This document shows positions 12,069 through 23,170 of a stretch of DNA of 64,000 nt, one piece after another. The translations under genes were made by a program, and so were the position numbers. The notes under the pieces are model-generated. The model ran no database searches, had not been told where the DNA came from, and was given only the letters and a program-made list of their open reading frames with translations. The stretch covers positions 48,342,045 to 48,406,044 of the forward strand of contig JARZZO010000003.1 of assembly GCA_030544215.1 (NCBI GenBank), given 5' to 3'. Every line of letters starts with the position of its first letter. The stretch's first letter is position 1. The DNA is from Zantedeschia hybrid cultivar. Its lineage: Eukaryota > Streptophyta > Magnoliopsida > Alismatales > Araceae.

Positions 12069-13332
12069 TTAAGGCTTTTCATTCCCTGGAGTCTCTAGTT
12101 CTTTTGGATCATCATTTGCATTTTCCTTATGCTCTTGTTCACTAAGTTGCGAGCCCTCGTTGAATAGGTCAGCAAGACCCTCTTCTTCCCTTTCGGGTTG
12201 TAATGGACTTGGATTCTCTTGATTTAGAATCAGCTCATCAACCTTACTGGTAGCTTCCCTCAGTTGCTCTTCTTCTTCTGATACAAAAGTGAAGGATTTG
12301 CCTCTTATTTCAGGCTCTGGCACTAGTCCTGGTTCTTCACCTCTGAAATATATGACCCTCTAATTATTTTGCCTCCGGCCACGACACCCATCTTGCCCAT
12401 GGCCGAGACATCGGCCTCGTCTTTTTCTAGACAAAACTTCCCTTCTTTGATAAGTAAGAAGTGCCTTTGCTCCCTCAGCCGCACATATCTAATCTCATCC
12501 TCTATGGAGGGTAGATTAGGCCCTGCTGAAGCAGAAACCATATTATAAGAGAACATTTGAAATTTCTTACTTATTTGTTTCATTATAGAGTCATGCCCCC
12601 AGAATGCATCATCAACTATGGAGAAACCATCTTCTTCTTTCTGCATAACATTTTGTAACTATATGAGCCACTTCTTAAGACGAGTCCTTTTCTCCATTCA
12701 TCCCAAGGTATGAACTTATCCAGAGGAACTGTCTTGGTAGGAGGTGTTGGTTGGTACTCTTCCAGCTCATCTATCAATCGTTGAAGTTTCTGCAGAGGAG
12801 TTTCATTCTTCAAGGGTATTTCTTGACCCTCTTCTTGAATCTTTTTCTTCATCCTTCTTTTTTCATTCTTTCTTCTGTTCTTCTCTCTCTTTTTGAGAAT
12901 AGTTGCTTCTTGGAGAACTTTACGGGATGATTTCGACTCCTGTGGAACTGTTTCTTTTTGTGCAGTCAATCCCGGCTTCTATGAACAAGAAGCGCCCGTA
13001 TATTCTCTCATGTCTCCTCTGTTTGTCCTCCCATCTCTACGAGAGAATGGAAATCTTTTCTCGACTTCAGTCCAAGGCTACTCTGGCTAATTAGCTGGTG
13101 CCGTTTGGAAGGTAGCCTGAATGGATTGCTCAATGATTTCTACAGGCAGATGTTGATATTCTCCAGTTACAACTTCTCCAGGCTCAGGCATCTTTGAGCA
13201 TGAGGATTTTGCATGATCTTCCCGTGCATATGTTAATTGCATTTTAGCAGATTTTACAGCCCGTCTTGTTTCTATTTGGCAATGACGAAGCTGTTTTAAA
13301 TCCTTCTGGTACCTTTCAATCATCTGCAACAA
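12069..13332 (-). pseudogene. Gag-pro linker region with coiled-coil segments
   Basis: Three adjoining minus-strand frames (13332-13087, 12969-12616, 12646-12069) carry low-complexity, charged sequence. 13332-13087 begins MLQMIERYQKDLKQLRHCQI, a likely coiled coil. 12969-12616 is strongly basic (KKREKNRRKNEKRRMKKK). 12323-12069 is acidic. This looks like the hypervariable part between gag and protease. One or more stops separate the frames. No catalytic motif is seen. Confidence 0.5.
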
Positions 13333-13438
13333 AACCTTCTCTTGCGTGGCTTGAAAAGGAGAGCTCTGGGATGGCTTCTGTCTTCCTTTTGCAGTGTTGA
13401 GAGGATAAGCTAGGCTCTGGTCTATTAGATTTTGCCTG

Positions 13439-13852
13439 TCAAACTAACTTGTGACTTTGTCCACTGGGATGTCCTTCATTAGCTCTTTGAATTACATTCA
13501 CTGACAGAATATTTTCGCTTCTGGGATGAGGTTGTGGGGGTTTCACCAAGTACTTCCCCATCTTTACAACCCCAGTTGCAATCATTCCTTCTACAATTTC
13601 TTTGAAAACATAGCAGTCTTCAAGAGTATAACCTAACCCTTCGTGATATTGAGAATATGTAGGATCAAATGCCATGTGCATCTCATGTATACTACTTGAC
13701 TCAGGAAGGGTGATCATCCTTTCTCTGACGCATAGGTCGAACAATTCGTGAATTTTATCTTTTGGAAAAGAATAAACCCTTTGAAATTTGTAGGCCATGT
13801 TTACATAAATATCATCATCTTCTTCGAGCCACCACACAAGCCCTTTTGACAT
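13439..13852 (-). pseudogene. Gag zinc-knuckle module, third copy
   Basis: The 137-residue frame contains RVYSFPKDKIHELFDLCVRE, then MITLPESSS, then YSQYHEGLGYTLEDCYVFKE, then IVEGMIATGVVKMGKYLVKP. It matches, block for block, the modules at 14380-14603 and about 15147-15373. The knuckle is degraded: the first Cys is Ser (YSQYH) and the second His is Tyr (GLGY). The family pattern C..H.....H....C is nucleic-acid binding in Tat/Athila-type Gag. Confidence 0.7.
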
Positions 13853-14017
13853 GTGTTTGGTCCAGTCACCCAGGTTGAACTGGTCATAACACTCTCCCCA
13901 TCATAGGTGAGTCTTCGCTTGGCCACTTTTTGGTTTTGAGGAGGTATAAAGCCTTTTGTTTGTATCTCCCCATTTCTCCTTTCAACAAATGTACAGGGGA
14001 TGCTTTCCTCATCTGAA

Positions 14018-14203
14018 TCAATTGTTTAAGGGCTCAGGATTTTCTATCACGGAACTTCTCTCCTCGGACCATTCTTCTTCGTTTTCTTGAAGGAGAATCT
14101 CGTTCATCAATCTTCTAAGGTATAGCACACTTTGTGCCAACCGGGATTGTTGTTGACGCAACCTTCTCAATTCTTTCTGAATTTCTTGAAGCACTTCTGC
14201 CAT
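14018..14203 (-). pseudogene. Gag coiled-coil segment between modules
   Basis: The 61-residue frame begins MAEVLQEIQKELRRLRQQQS with heptad-like Leu spacing, followed by an acidic stretch. A comparable helical segment (IAQLNQQCFQLAHQMECLNK) precedes the module at 14380-14603, and another follows at 13332. The helix-module unit therefore appears to have been duplicated. No function beyond Gag multimerisation can be suggested. Confidence 0.5.
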
Positions 14204-14379
14204 ACTAGCTTCATCTCAGGCTGCCCCTATAAAGCATTCGGGCTTCTTTCTTTGATAAGTAGGGGAATCTTCAACACAAACTTGTTTTCCAGTCCGCTTC
14301 TTAACCTTTCTATGGAGGACATTTATTTTGTACACATGTCCACTCTAGGATGAGGACGAGGCATATTTATTAAGTATCT

Positions 14380-15093
14380 TCAAACCGTAATTGTTCCTTC
14401 CTCGATCAAGTCTTCCACCAGATCTTTGAACACATAACAATCTGAGACTATATGCCCTAACATTCTGTGATACCAACAGTAATTAGGCTCATGTATCTTA
14501 CCCATTTCTTTCGATTTCTTAGGCTCGGGTAATGCAATCAACCCGCCCTGTAGACAAAGCATGAATAAGTCAGGAGTCTTATGTTTTGGGAAAGAATACG
14601 GTCTCTGCAACTTCTCTTTCAATGTTCTCACAACATACTTCCCTTTTCTGTTATTATTGGTGCTCCGGCCATGGTTGCCACTTCTGCCAGCAGACTTCTT
14701 ACGTATAGCAAGAGGTTCTACCACCGCTCTCTCTTGGTCACAAGTAGGAACCTTGGATGACCTTTGAGACTTTCGATTGGTTTTGCTATTTGATGACTCT
14801 GGGCTGTCAGGTCTTTTAGCACCCCATACACTCATAAGAGCAGCCATCTGCTTATTCAAGCATTCCATTTGATGTGCCAACTGAAAGCACTGCTGGTTGA
14901 GTTGTGCTATTTCATTCTGGGCATTTTTATCTGTCACACTAAGTAAAATTTTCTGCGAGACCGGCCATAACACGGGTAGTGTATTGGCAGTTGAAACCAC
15001 TACTGGAGTAATAATTGCAAGTGGATTATGAGAAACTTCTTCAATCATCATATGCTGACTATTGGTTTCTGATGTCTCATAAGTGACATTCAC
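14380..15093 (-). pseudogene. Gag zinc-knuckle module, second copy, with helix
   Basis: The 237-residue frame has a helical segment at residues ~50-75, a basic Ser/Lys/Arg-rich linker (~80-145), then RPYSFPKHKTPDLFMLCLQG, LIALPEPKK, NYCWYHRMLGH and DCYVFKDLVEDLIEEG at the C-terminus. The knuckle residues C, H, H, C are intact here, giving CWYHRMLGHIVSDC. It is the best preserved of the three modules. It is followed by a stop and the next helix segment. Confidence 0.75.
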
Positions 15094-15134
15094 AGAGACA
15101 TACTATTTGGGCTTTTGATGAGGTTGAGGTGGAT

Positions 15135-17054
15135 TCACCAGCAACTTTCCATCTGAATTACTCCTTTCTGAATGAATTCTTCAGCATGATCTTTGAATAA
15201 GTAGTAATCTTCAATCACATGTCCCAACATTTGATTGTACATGCAATAATTTGATTCATCTATCTTATCCACCTCCTCTGGCCTTCGTGGCTCTGGCAAG
15301 GTTACTAAGTTTTTGCTTATGCAAAAATCAAATAGTTTCCTTGTGTATTCTCTTGGAAAGGAGTAGGGCTTCTTCAATCGTTCAGCGAGAGAAGCACTAG
15401 GATTCCCGCCTCCATTCTTCTTCACTGTAGACGAAGCACCAACGCTTCCTTTATTACCCGACTCTTTTATTGTTGCTGCAAAGTCCGCTGCATTGACTTC
15501 CCTACTAGTCGTTGCACGATCTTTCGGGGCTTTCATTTTACTGGCCAGAACCAGATTTGGATGCTCAGTAAAAAACATCTCAACTTCTGCTACTGTATTA
15601 TTGAGGTATTCAAAAGTCTTGATATTGGCACCGATCAATGTTTCATTGATTTCTGGCTTAAGACCTCTTTTATAAAGCTTCACTGCATCCTCATGTACAA
15701 GCGGATTATCACATTTCATGCTCATATCGCGCCATCTTTTGATGAAGTTCGGAGCAGACTCATCCTTCTTCTGCTTGATAGAGATTGATTCTGCCAAGGA
15801 AACTTTTTCTTCAGCCACGCGGAATCTATCCATGAACTTCCGCAACATATATTCCCAATTAGCCACATAATTAGGTTTAAGTTTCGAGTACCACTTAAAG
15901 GTGATACATGTCAATGAAGTTGCAAAATATCTCAACAAGTATGATTCATCTGTAGCTAACTCTCCTGGTTCTGTGATATAGCGGGTTAAATGCTCCTACG
16001 ATGGTCCACTTCCATCGAACCATGTAAATTTGAGGATCTTAAGATGATCGGCAGGAAGCTTCTTGAATTGATGATGAATGGGGTATGGGACTTTATACAA
16101 GTCAAAAGTCGGCATCCTCTCGTTACACTCAGCCATTTTACTTTCAATGATTTGCTCAATCATAGCTTTTTGCGTGGCTGCAGCAGCCTCTCCTGCAGAT
16201 GCCTGAGACTATTGGGCAACATTGTTCACATCTCTCGAGAAAATCTATGTAAATTTTCCAGTGCCCTCGGTACTTCGGCATTTATAATGCAAGGAGTTGC
16301 AGTGACAGGTACATTCTCGCCTTGGGTTGGCCTCGGGGGAATTGGATTCCCTTAAGCCGCTGGAGGTGTGCGTGCTCTGGCATCCCAACTCTGCATAATG
16401 TTATCCAAGAGTGCTTTCAAAACCTGATTTTCTTGGATCAGATCTTGCTGAGATAACCCTATTGCAAGATTTGCTCCTTGTACATTCTATTGAGCATTCT
16501 GGTCATGAGTATTTTCTAACTCTCCTAGCTCATTATGCTCTCATTGAGCCACTAGATTTTCTGCTACATTTCCTAGTTGCCGCTCGAACAGTATGTTCAT
16601 TCTCTGCAACCATTCTGTGGCATTTTTAACGAACCTAGTGGTAGGTCCTGGTCGATTGGCTATGTTTGCTACTTCATTAGATCTTCTGGTAATGAAGCAA
16701 AACGATTGTTGCTGCTAGAAGTACAGCAGCTGAATATCTGCAGTGAGTCACTGTTCCTCTGAACGGCTCTTCTTTTCTTTTGTGGTGGGCATACCGACAC
16801 ACCTAAACGATCAAAACCTGAGATTCTGGGTGGCTAAAGTATCTGAATATGTTCATTTGCCATTTTTAAATTCTTATTCTTTTTATTTCTTTGCCTCCTT
16901 TTCTATCTAGAAAAGATTGTGGCGTAACAACCGGAAGAGCATATCTAACATTCTCTTGCTGAAAAACCATCAGACTAGCTCTATCCTTTATCATTTTTCG
17001 GGACTCTTCCTTAGTGACCCATATCTTCTTCATGTGGAGATTAGACTCCTCCAC
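15135..17054 (-). pseudogene. Gag core (Retrotrans_gag) with first zinc-knuckle module
   Basis: The open part 15938-15135 reads LRYFATSLTCITFKWYSKLK, NWEYMLRKFMDRF, SISIKQKKDESAPNFIKRWR and LYKRGLKPEINETL. This is the classic Ty3/gypsy capsid pattern (A..W...L....W..L...F...F, then L..L.Q...E....Y..RF). The reading extends upstream with stops to about 17054 (MPTFDLYKVPYPIHHQFKKL, then LKFTWFDGSG before the core). The C-terminal 75 residues form the first knuckle module (PYSFPREYTRKLFDFC ... NYCMYNQMLGH). In this copy the middle His and the last Cys are lost (CMYN; DYYLF). Confidence 0.8.
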
Positions 17055-17312
17055 AAAATTCTTCCTCTTTCCATGAACTGTGACATTTTTCTTGTATCCC
17101 CAGTGATGCCCTGAGAATTTGTGACATTTAGGCTGAAACTCAGCCTTGTCTTCCTAAACCTTTGGGAGGATCCCAAAGCGATTATGTAGAGGAATTGTCG
17201 GCATAAAACGACCTTTTCGAATTGTCATCTTCCGCCATCTAAGTGTACTCGCAGATCACCGACGATTACTATTCTGCGATAAGTATTATTTGTAGAACTC
17301 CTCCGCTGACGT

Positions 17313-17645
17313 CTAGGCTTCTGCTTCCCGCTTGGAGAGGACGGAGTAGCATGCATGACCCCCCATCAGAGTCGGTGCCTTTGTTCGAGGTGCACTGGGC
17401 TTAAAACTCTCCACCAGTGTAGGAGCATCAACACCCACTTTGGCAAGTACCACACCCAGGAAATAGGGAGAACCCACTACTGCAGGAAAATCCCCAAAGC
17501 ATAACGGTGTTGTCAGATAGCCGTAGCGGGCATGGTTCGCCACAACTAGAGGGCCATATGACACCTTGGCCATTGCTGCTAGTAAAAGAATAGTTCGCAC
17601 GAACACTTTCTTGACAATGAGAACAATCAAGTAAATCTGGAACAA
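17313..17645 (-). other. Unrecognised open frame near the 5' LTR
   Basis: This is a 110-residue minus-strand frame with a hydrophobic start (IYLIVLIVKKVFVRTILLLA) and no motif I recognise. It lies between the 5' LTR and gag, where leader or short upstream frames occur in long gypsy elements. It may be chance. Expression and function are unknown. Confidence 0.2.
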
Positions 17646-18479
17646 AGAATGAACATATAATTAACCATTTGATGATGTTGGCATTATGGCATTATCAGTA
17701 TCATTTAGAGGAAAGATGAAAGGAGAAGGGTCCCACCGGCATGCAATCTACGGGAATGATATTTTTATAAAAATATAAAAAATAATTTTATATTTTTTTG
17801 GTGTGGATATTTCGTTTGATTCGTGACTCATAAATAATAAGTTGGAAGTTGAATCCAGCGTGCGGATTTGAATTTGGACCCCTCTCTATCAACCTCGGTC
17901 GATGTTAATTACACCAGTGAAATCACTGGAAACCTTTGATTTACCCCTTTATGCATAATATTGATAATTGCCATAAAATTCGTGCGAAAAATGAGAGACA
18001 ACACAATATGCAACAATGGAAATAATAAATGAATGATATTTCATTAATCAAAGATGTTACAAATTACAATGAGGCCCCATTGAGCAAGGACATTACAACA
18101 TGACTAAATTTCTATTTGTAACAACCGAATAATTACATCAAGAACTACAAATATTGATTAAAACTTTGATCAATTATAACAAATTGTGCTCCAGAGTCGT
18201 AATTATTGTGATCGAAAGATCATTCTAATATTAACAAATACAATCAGAGTGATTAATTTGATTAAGCAAGATTAACGATCTTGACTAGTATAGTCAAATC
18301 GTTAGATTTAAGAAGACGGACTAAATTGATAAAATCGGACTGTCAGATTATGACGACAGTCAAGATCGATATGATTAAACAGTCAAATTATCAAATCAGG
18401 TCAAGATAATAAGAATCAGATTATTAGATCTAATGTCTAGTCAATATTAGAATGATCCAACCAAGATCTGAAATCTGTA

Positions 18480-19495
18480 TGATCTAGCCGTCGGATTAAA
18501 GAATTAGGTCACGATCATGAAGATCGAACTGTTGAATTATGAAATCGGGTCGAGATTGTGAGATCCAACCGTCAAATATGTGATCGCGTCACAATCATGG
18601 AGATCAGACCGTTAGATTTTAGGTTCAGTCAATATCGGAACGATCCAACCGTGGGATTATAAGATGAGATCGAAATCATGAAGATCTTATCAATAAATAA
18701 GGAATTTGGTTGATATCTGGATGATTCGACCGGTGGATCATGAGATCAGGTCAAGATCGTAAAGATCCAACCGTTAGATTTGAAATTCAGTTGATATCAG
18801 GATGATCCGACCGTTAAATATGAGATCAGGTCGAGATCGTGAAGATCCGGCCGTTAGATCTGAGATTCAGCCGATAACGAGGTGATTGAACCGCTAAATA
18901 TGAGATCAGATCAAGATCGTGAAGATCCGACTGTTAGACCTAGAATTCGGTCGATATCGAGATGATCCGACTGCTGGATTATAAGATCAGGTCAAGATCG
19001 TGAACATCCGACCGTTAGATCTGAAATTCGGTCGATATCAAGATGATCAGACAGTTAAATATGAGATCAGGTCAAGATCGTAAAGATCCGACCGTTAGAT
19101 CTGAAATTCGGTCGATATCGGGATGATCCGACCGTTAAATATCTGATCAGGTCGAGATCGTGAAGATCCGACCGTTAGATCTGAAATTCGATCATTATCA
19201 AGATGATCCGACCGTTAAATATCAGATCAGGTCGAGATCGTGAAGAGCCGACCGTTAGATTCGAAATTCGACCATTAAGTTATAAGACCAAGACGACATC
19301 CTGATGATACGACCGTTAGATCTGGAATTCGGTTGATATCGGGATGATCCGACTGCTAGATTATGAGATCAGATCAAGATCGTGAAGATCCGACCGTTAG
19401 ATCTGACATTCGGTCGAGATCATTAAGATCTGACCGTTAGATCTGAAATTCGGTCTACATCGGAACAACCAGACTGTTGAACTGGAGATAGATGC
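18480..19495. repeat. Degenerate ~80 bp minisatellite inside the 5' LTR
   Basis: It has the same two-half unit as 8560-10430, with the recurrent core GATCCGACCGTTAGATCTGA. It spans about 1.0 kb against about 1.9 kb in the other LTR, so the two LTRs have gained or lost units independently since insertion. Confidence 0.9.
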
Positions 19496-19862
19496 CACAA
19501 ATCAAGGTCACGATGGACCGCACCACGATCGACATGATTAACTCATTTGATCGATGGGCCAGGTTGTGGGTGGACTTAATCGATATGACTAAGTCATTTA
19601 ATCAGTGAATTTGATGTCTTATGAATATAGTTAACTATATATGATTAACACATAAGACATATGATTTAATAACATATGACTTAATAACATGTGTTAATTA
19701 CATGTTAATGAATTTTTATGCCACCTTAACAAAAAAACGTGACATATGATTTAGTAACATGTGTCATATGTTTATGTCACATAAATAAATTACATGTTAA
19801 TGGACTTTACGTCGCATTAACAAGTCACATATTAATGGACTTTATGTCACAGTACCATAATT

Positions 19863-20512
19863 GAATTATTAGATCAAATTACAACCTCTTGGATGTAACC
19901 CCTAGGTGTAAATCACATATGATCATCACATATAATGTGACATATATGATCATATTATAATCTTTATATTATGTCATGTCACATTTATATGTCACAACAA
20001 ACATATAACATAACATAATATATTAAGATATTGGGTTAAGTTAGGACTTAAACCCAAATCAAAAAAGAAGAGAGGGGACCGAAGCCTACCACTCTCAAAA
20101 TCTAAAGAGTCCTTACCACAAGGAACTCTTAAAACCTGCCACACCTTTGTGTTGTCTCCAAATGAGCCCCCTAGGGGGGTATTTATTGAATTATTAGATC
20201 AAATTACAACCTCTTGGATGTAACCCCTAGGTGTAAATCACATATGATCATCACATATAATGTGACATATATGATCATATTATAATCTTTATATTATGTC
20301 ATGTCACATTTATATGTCACAACAAACATATAACATAACATAATATATTAAGATATTGGGTTAAGTTAGGACTTAAACCCAAATCAAAAAAGAAGAGAGG
20401 GGACCGAAGCCTACCACTCTCAAAATCCAAAGAGTCCTTACCACAAGGAACTCTTAAAACCTGCCACACCTTTGTGTTGTCTCCAAATGAGCCCCCTAGG
20501 GGGGTATTTATA
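19863..20512. repeat. 325 bp tandem duplication in the 5' LTR
   Basis: 19863-20187 and 20188-20512 are the same sequence. I saw one clear difference (TCTAAAGAG versus TCCAAAGAG). Each unit runs from GAATTATTAGATCAAATTAC to GGGGGGTATTTAT, so the TATA-side end of the promoter is duplicated; the unit start lies in the TA-rich LTR block. The near identity implies a recent event compared with the divergence between the LTRs. Confidence 0.95.
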
Positions 20513-20516
20513 GTCT
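20492..20516 (-). promoter_or_regulatory. LTR TATA box and downstream palindrome (5' LTR)
   Basis: The minus strand reads GACTATAAATACCCCCC followed by TAGGGGG. TATAAATA is followed at once by the palindrome CCCCCTAGGGGG. It is the position-equivalent of 11057-11082, with changed but still self-complementary bases. As it lies at the edge of the 325 bp duplication, a partial second copy without the full TATA context sits at about 20170-20187. Confidence 0.55.
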
Positions 20517-21149
20517 CGTATGAGACAATTAAGGAGCCAAGGAGGCTACCCTCACTGGGTTGCGGTTACTAAAAAAAATCCCGCTTCCAGAATTTAAAAA
20601 GATGGTTACGGGAGGAAGGAGGGGGGGGGCACATCTCCCCTTACCCTCACTAGAGATTCCACTTAAGAGTGGATTATTTTCCTCCTTTCTTTTTACCAAA
20701 TCTTTTTTTTTTTCACCCTTTTACTGCATTCTTTTTACTAAATCTCTTCTTTTTTTTTACCTGTTACCGCTCCCTTTTCTTTGTTTTACTGTCCTTGGAC
20801 AGTTGGCAAAGAGGAGGGGAGGGTGCGCATGCACCCGCACACCCTCTACCCGGTGAGGGTCAAGAGTCCACACAAGGGTGGACTCTTGACCCCCTCATCT
20901 CTATCTTCTTTTCTCTCTTTGTTTTTTAAACTGTTATTGTTTTCCTCTCTTTTTATTTGTTTTTTTTACTGTCCCGGGTAGCTACAAGAGAGGGGGGAGG
21001 GGCGCATGCCCTACTACCCTCATAGGGTGGTATTTTCCCACCCGGTGAGGGTCAAGAGTCCCCCCATGTGTAGACTCTTGCCTCCCCATCTCTATCCTTC
21101 TCTTTTTTTTTTAATATAAACAGCTCAGACCGCCCCCTCCTCTTTTCTC

Positions 21150-21420
21150 CGGCCGGCCTCCTCTCTTTTCTTTTCTGCTGTGCGCTGCTGCTCCAGTTTT
21201 TGCTCCTGCTGCTGCCGCTGGGCTCTTGTGCCCTTTTTGTTGCTGGCGTGGACCTGCTGCTGCTCCTGCTGCTGCTCTTCTTTTGTCTTCCTTTGTTGTT
21301 GTTGTTGCATGTTATTGATGCTGTGGCTTCTCCTTGTTGGTGATGCTGTGGCTTCTCCTTGTTGGTGATGCTGCTGTTGCTCATGATGCTCCCTGTTGTT
21401 GATGTTGTTTGTACTTGGAC
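21150..21420. repeat. CTG/TTG trinucleotide-rich stretch
   Basis: Runs of GCTGCTGCT, TTGTTGTTG and a repeated GTGGCTTCTCCTTGTTGGTGATGCT (twice, 21322-21375) give glutamine/serine-rich frames on the minus strand. It abuts the 5' LTR and may be its U3. The open frames here are best seen as by-products of the trinucleotide repeats. Confidence 0.55.
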
Positions 21421-21429
21421 AGGTAACAC

Positions 21430-22765
21430 ATACCCCTCTTTTTTTGTTTTATAGATCTTTGTTCTTTCTCTTTTTATTTTTATGGTTCAACAGGCCCTCA
21501 CTTGGATGGGAGATTTGACCATCCAGACTTCTTCAAATTTCAAGTAATTTGGAATACCTTCTTCCAACAAGCTGTAGAAAAATTTAACCAAAAATTGGCC
21601 TCTATTTCTGGGTGCTGACCCACAGAATCTGATCCTGATAGCTTGTATCAAAGCTCAGTTTCAGATAGGATCTTCAAGAAACAGATATAATCCTCAGCCT
21701 CCCCATCTCTAAGGCCTCTTCTATGCAGCAAAACCACTGAATACAACCTCTATTCCTACAAAAACAATCCTTCACATGTACCTGTTTATTATCGAAGAGA
21801 ATACAGAGGATGGAAACCTATCTTCGAGAATTATATCCACATCCCCCCTCCCGGAAAAAACCCACAGTTTATCTTTCAATAACAGAGCTTGCTCACCATT
21901 CCCACTATGACCTTGATATATCTTTCAAACAGATTCCATCTTTACAGACTGCCTTTCTACAAAGGGGACATCCAAGTAATATTTTCAAGCATCCAATAAT
22001 AATTGTGATGGTACCTGAAGTGTCTGGGTAGAATAACCCTCTTCCACAGTGCATCGTCCTTGGATCCAGGTTCACAACACTACTTCCCTATCGAAGCAAG
22101 ATTCAATTGATGCATTATCTCAACTCCTAATCTCCTTTGTTCTTGGGCCTGCATGGTATGTCCCATTTCACAAAAGGAATGCCTCTTCTTTTTCATTACT
22201 GCAACCAAATAAATTGTCTTATAATTTGATAAATTCTCCCTCTCACCAAAGTTTAAGAAAAGACAGAAATATAGTGTTGAGAAGTGGACAAAACTGACTT
22301 GAGCAATGTTACAACCCACTCCCCCCGCCCTTCCTTTCAACACACAAAACCCCCCACCCCCAAAAAAGAATCCTCATCACGAGCCACTAACACCGCCAAC
22401 GACAACCAAATTCCATTCCCCCACCAACTTGTCTGCCTATAGTGCAGGGCAAGGCCCTTTTTACAGTAAACTGTCCACTTTGCATCCCATCATTTCTGCA
22501 TACTGATTGCACCTTCAATACTCTTAGCTTCAGCCAATAGGTAGATCCCCGCAGATTTATCTCTGAACTTTTCCAAGCAGCTACAGATCACATGGGCTAA
22601 TTTCAGTAGTCAAGTCGGATAGGGGGAGTTTTTAGAAAGTAACAAGGTTTGAAGGCCATTGCATAATGAAGCATCTTAGAAACTGAAATCTAAAATGCCC
22701 TGTATTTATCATCTAATAAGAGAAGATTCAGAGTTGCTTTCATTTTTGTGAAACACATCACTCAC
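21430..22765. other. Unassigned sequence downstream of ZW10 exon at 22766
   Basis: It has no recognised domain, tRNA or TE end. It is lower in simple repeats than its surroundings and might include ZW10 intron or 3' sequence. I searched the minus strand for the expected final ZW10 exon (a DFIKAIF-type block) and did not see it. A C-rich stretch lies at 22316-22375. Confidence 0.3.
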
Positions 22766-22848
22766 CTCAGATGAGGTAAAACCACAATTAACCAGCTCTC
22801 CGCTCTCCCATGCTTCTGTAATGGACTTCAGGGGCATATCTAGAAGGT
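22766..22848 (-). CDS. ZW10: ZW10 exon (near C-terminus)
   Basis: The minus-strand exon is bounded by an acceptor ...CTCTTTAG and a donor GAG|GTGAGT. With the one base left over from the previous exon it reads DLLDMPLKSITEAWESGEL then VNCGFTSSE, which matches the conserved C-terminal part of plant ZW10. ZW10 is a subunit of the NRZ/Dsl1 tether at the ER (with RINT1/MAG2 and NAG) and, in animals, of the kinetochore RZZ complex. The length of 83 nt completes the phase so the next exon would begin in phase 0, where the family continues with an Asp/Phe-Ile-Lys block. That last exon was not found in this window. Confidence 0.85.
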
Positions 22849-22943
22849 CTAAAGAGAGAAATGTTGTAAATACCTTGTGTGTAATTGGTTAACTGCTTGA
22901 CTAAAATCTTTAACAGTAGAGTGTCCCAAAAAAAATATCATAC

Positions 22944-23097
22944 CTGCTAGTTTATGGAATTTGGTGAGATACGGTATCCTATCGCCAAAATGAACCAAGA
23001 GGTTCTCCTTTGAGAAGGTCATTTTTCCACTGGTGTCAACTAAGGACTCAAACAGAGGAGAAAGGTTCTCTAATATTATGTGGATCAGCTGCTGAAG
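22944..23097 (-). CDS. ZW10: ZW10 exon
   Basis: The acceptor GGTTGCAG| precedes CTTCAGCAGCTGATCC, and the donor is CTAGCAG|GTATGA. The 154 nt encode LQQLIHIILENLSPLFESLV and, after a variable stretch, DRIPYLTKFHKLA. Family members have a leucine-rich helix followed by a short variable loop here, so the match is in kind and position. The exon ends in phase 1 and joins exactly to the exon at 22848 (A|D-L-L-D). No internal stop is seen. Confidence 0.85.
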
Positions 23098-23170
23098 CTG
23101 CAACCACAAAAATAAGGCATTTAATGAAATTTTTCCTATGGAATGAGTTTTTTCAAAAAAAGAATCTAAC

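Larger units (their letters stand above)
7882..21148 (-). mobile_element. Non-autonomous Ty3/gypsy-type element, gag-pro only, long LTRs
   Basis: Two direct copies of a roughly 3 kb sequence (7882-11321 and 17753-21148) flank a minus-strand gag and protease region. The left copy starts TGGGAATGAT and its right side ends ...TTTTCTCA, compatible with TG...CA. From gag to the LTR I see no reverse transcriptase, RNase H or integrase. The gag C-terminal motifs (YC.YH...GH....CY.FK) resemble the Tat/Athila branch of Ty3/gypsy; that placement is inference. The primer binding site and target duplication were not identified. The right limit is uncertain and could lie as far as 21420. Multiple stops show it is old. 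Confidence 0.8.
17753..21148 (-). repeat. 5' LTR of the gag-pro element
   Basis: This is the counterpart of 7882-11321. Its first base differs (CGGGAATGAT instead of TGGGAATGAT). Its 80 bp array is shorter, it has a 325 bp tandem duplication (19863-20512), and it has an extra block of about 380 bp (20640-21018) with a second GGTGAGGGTCAAGAGTCC segment. Clear homology with the other LTR stops at about 21148; sequence to 21420 may still belong to it. Confidence 0.75.

Noticed and set aside
13085..13110. tRNA primer binding site (TGGTGCCGTTTGG) for the gag-pro element
   Set aside because: It is on the wrong strand, far from the LTR edge and inside the gag-pro region.
21052..21429. Gln/Ser-rich regulatory protein
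   Set aside because: The composition comes from CTG/TTG trinucleotide repeats beside the LTR; no domain and no start context.
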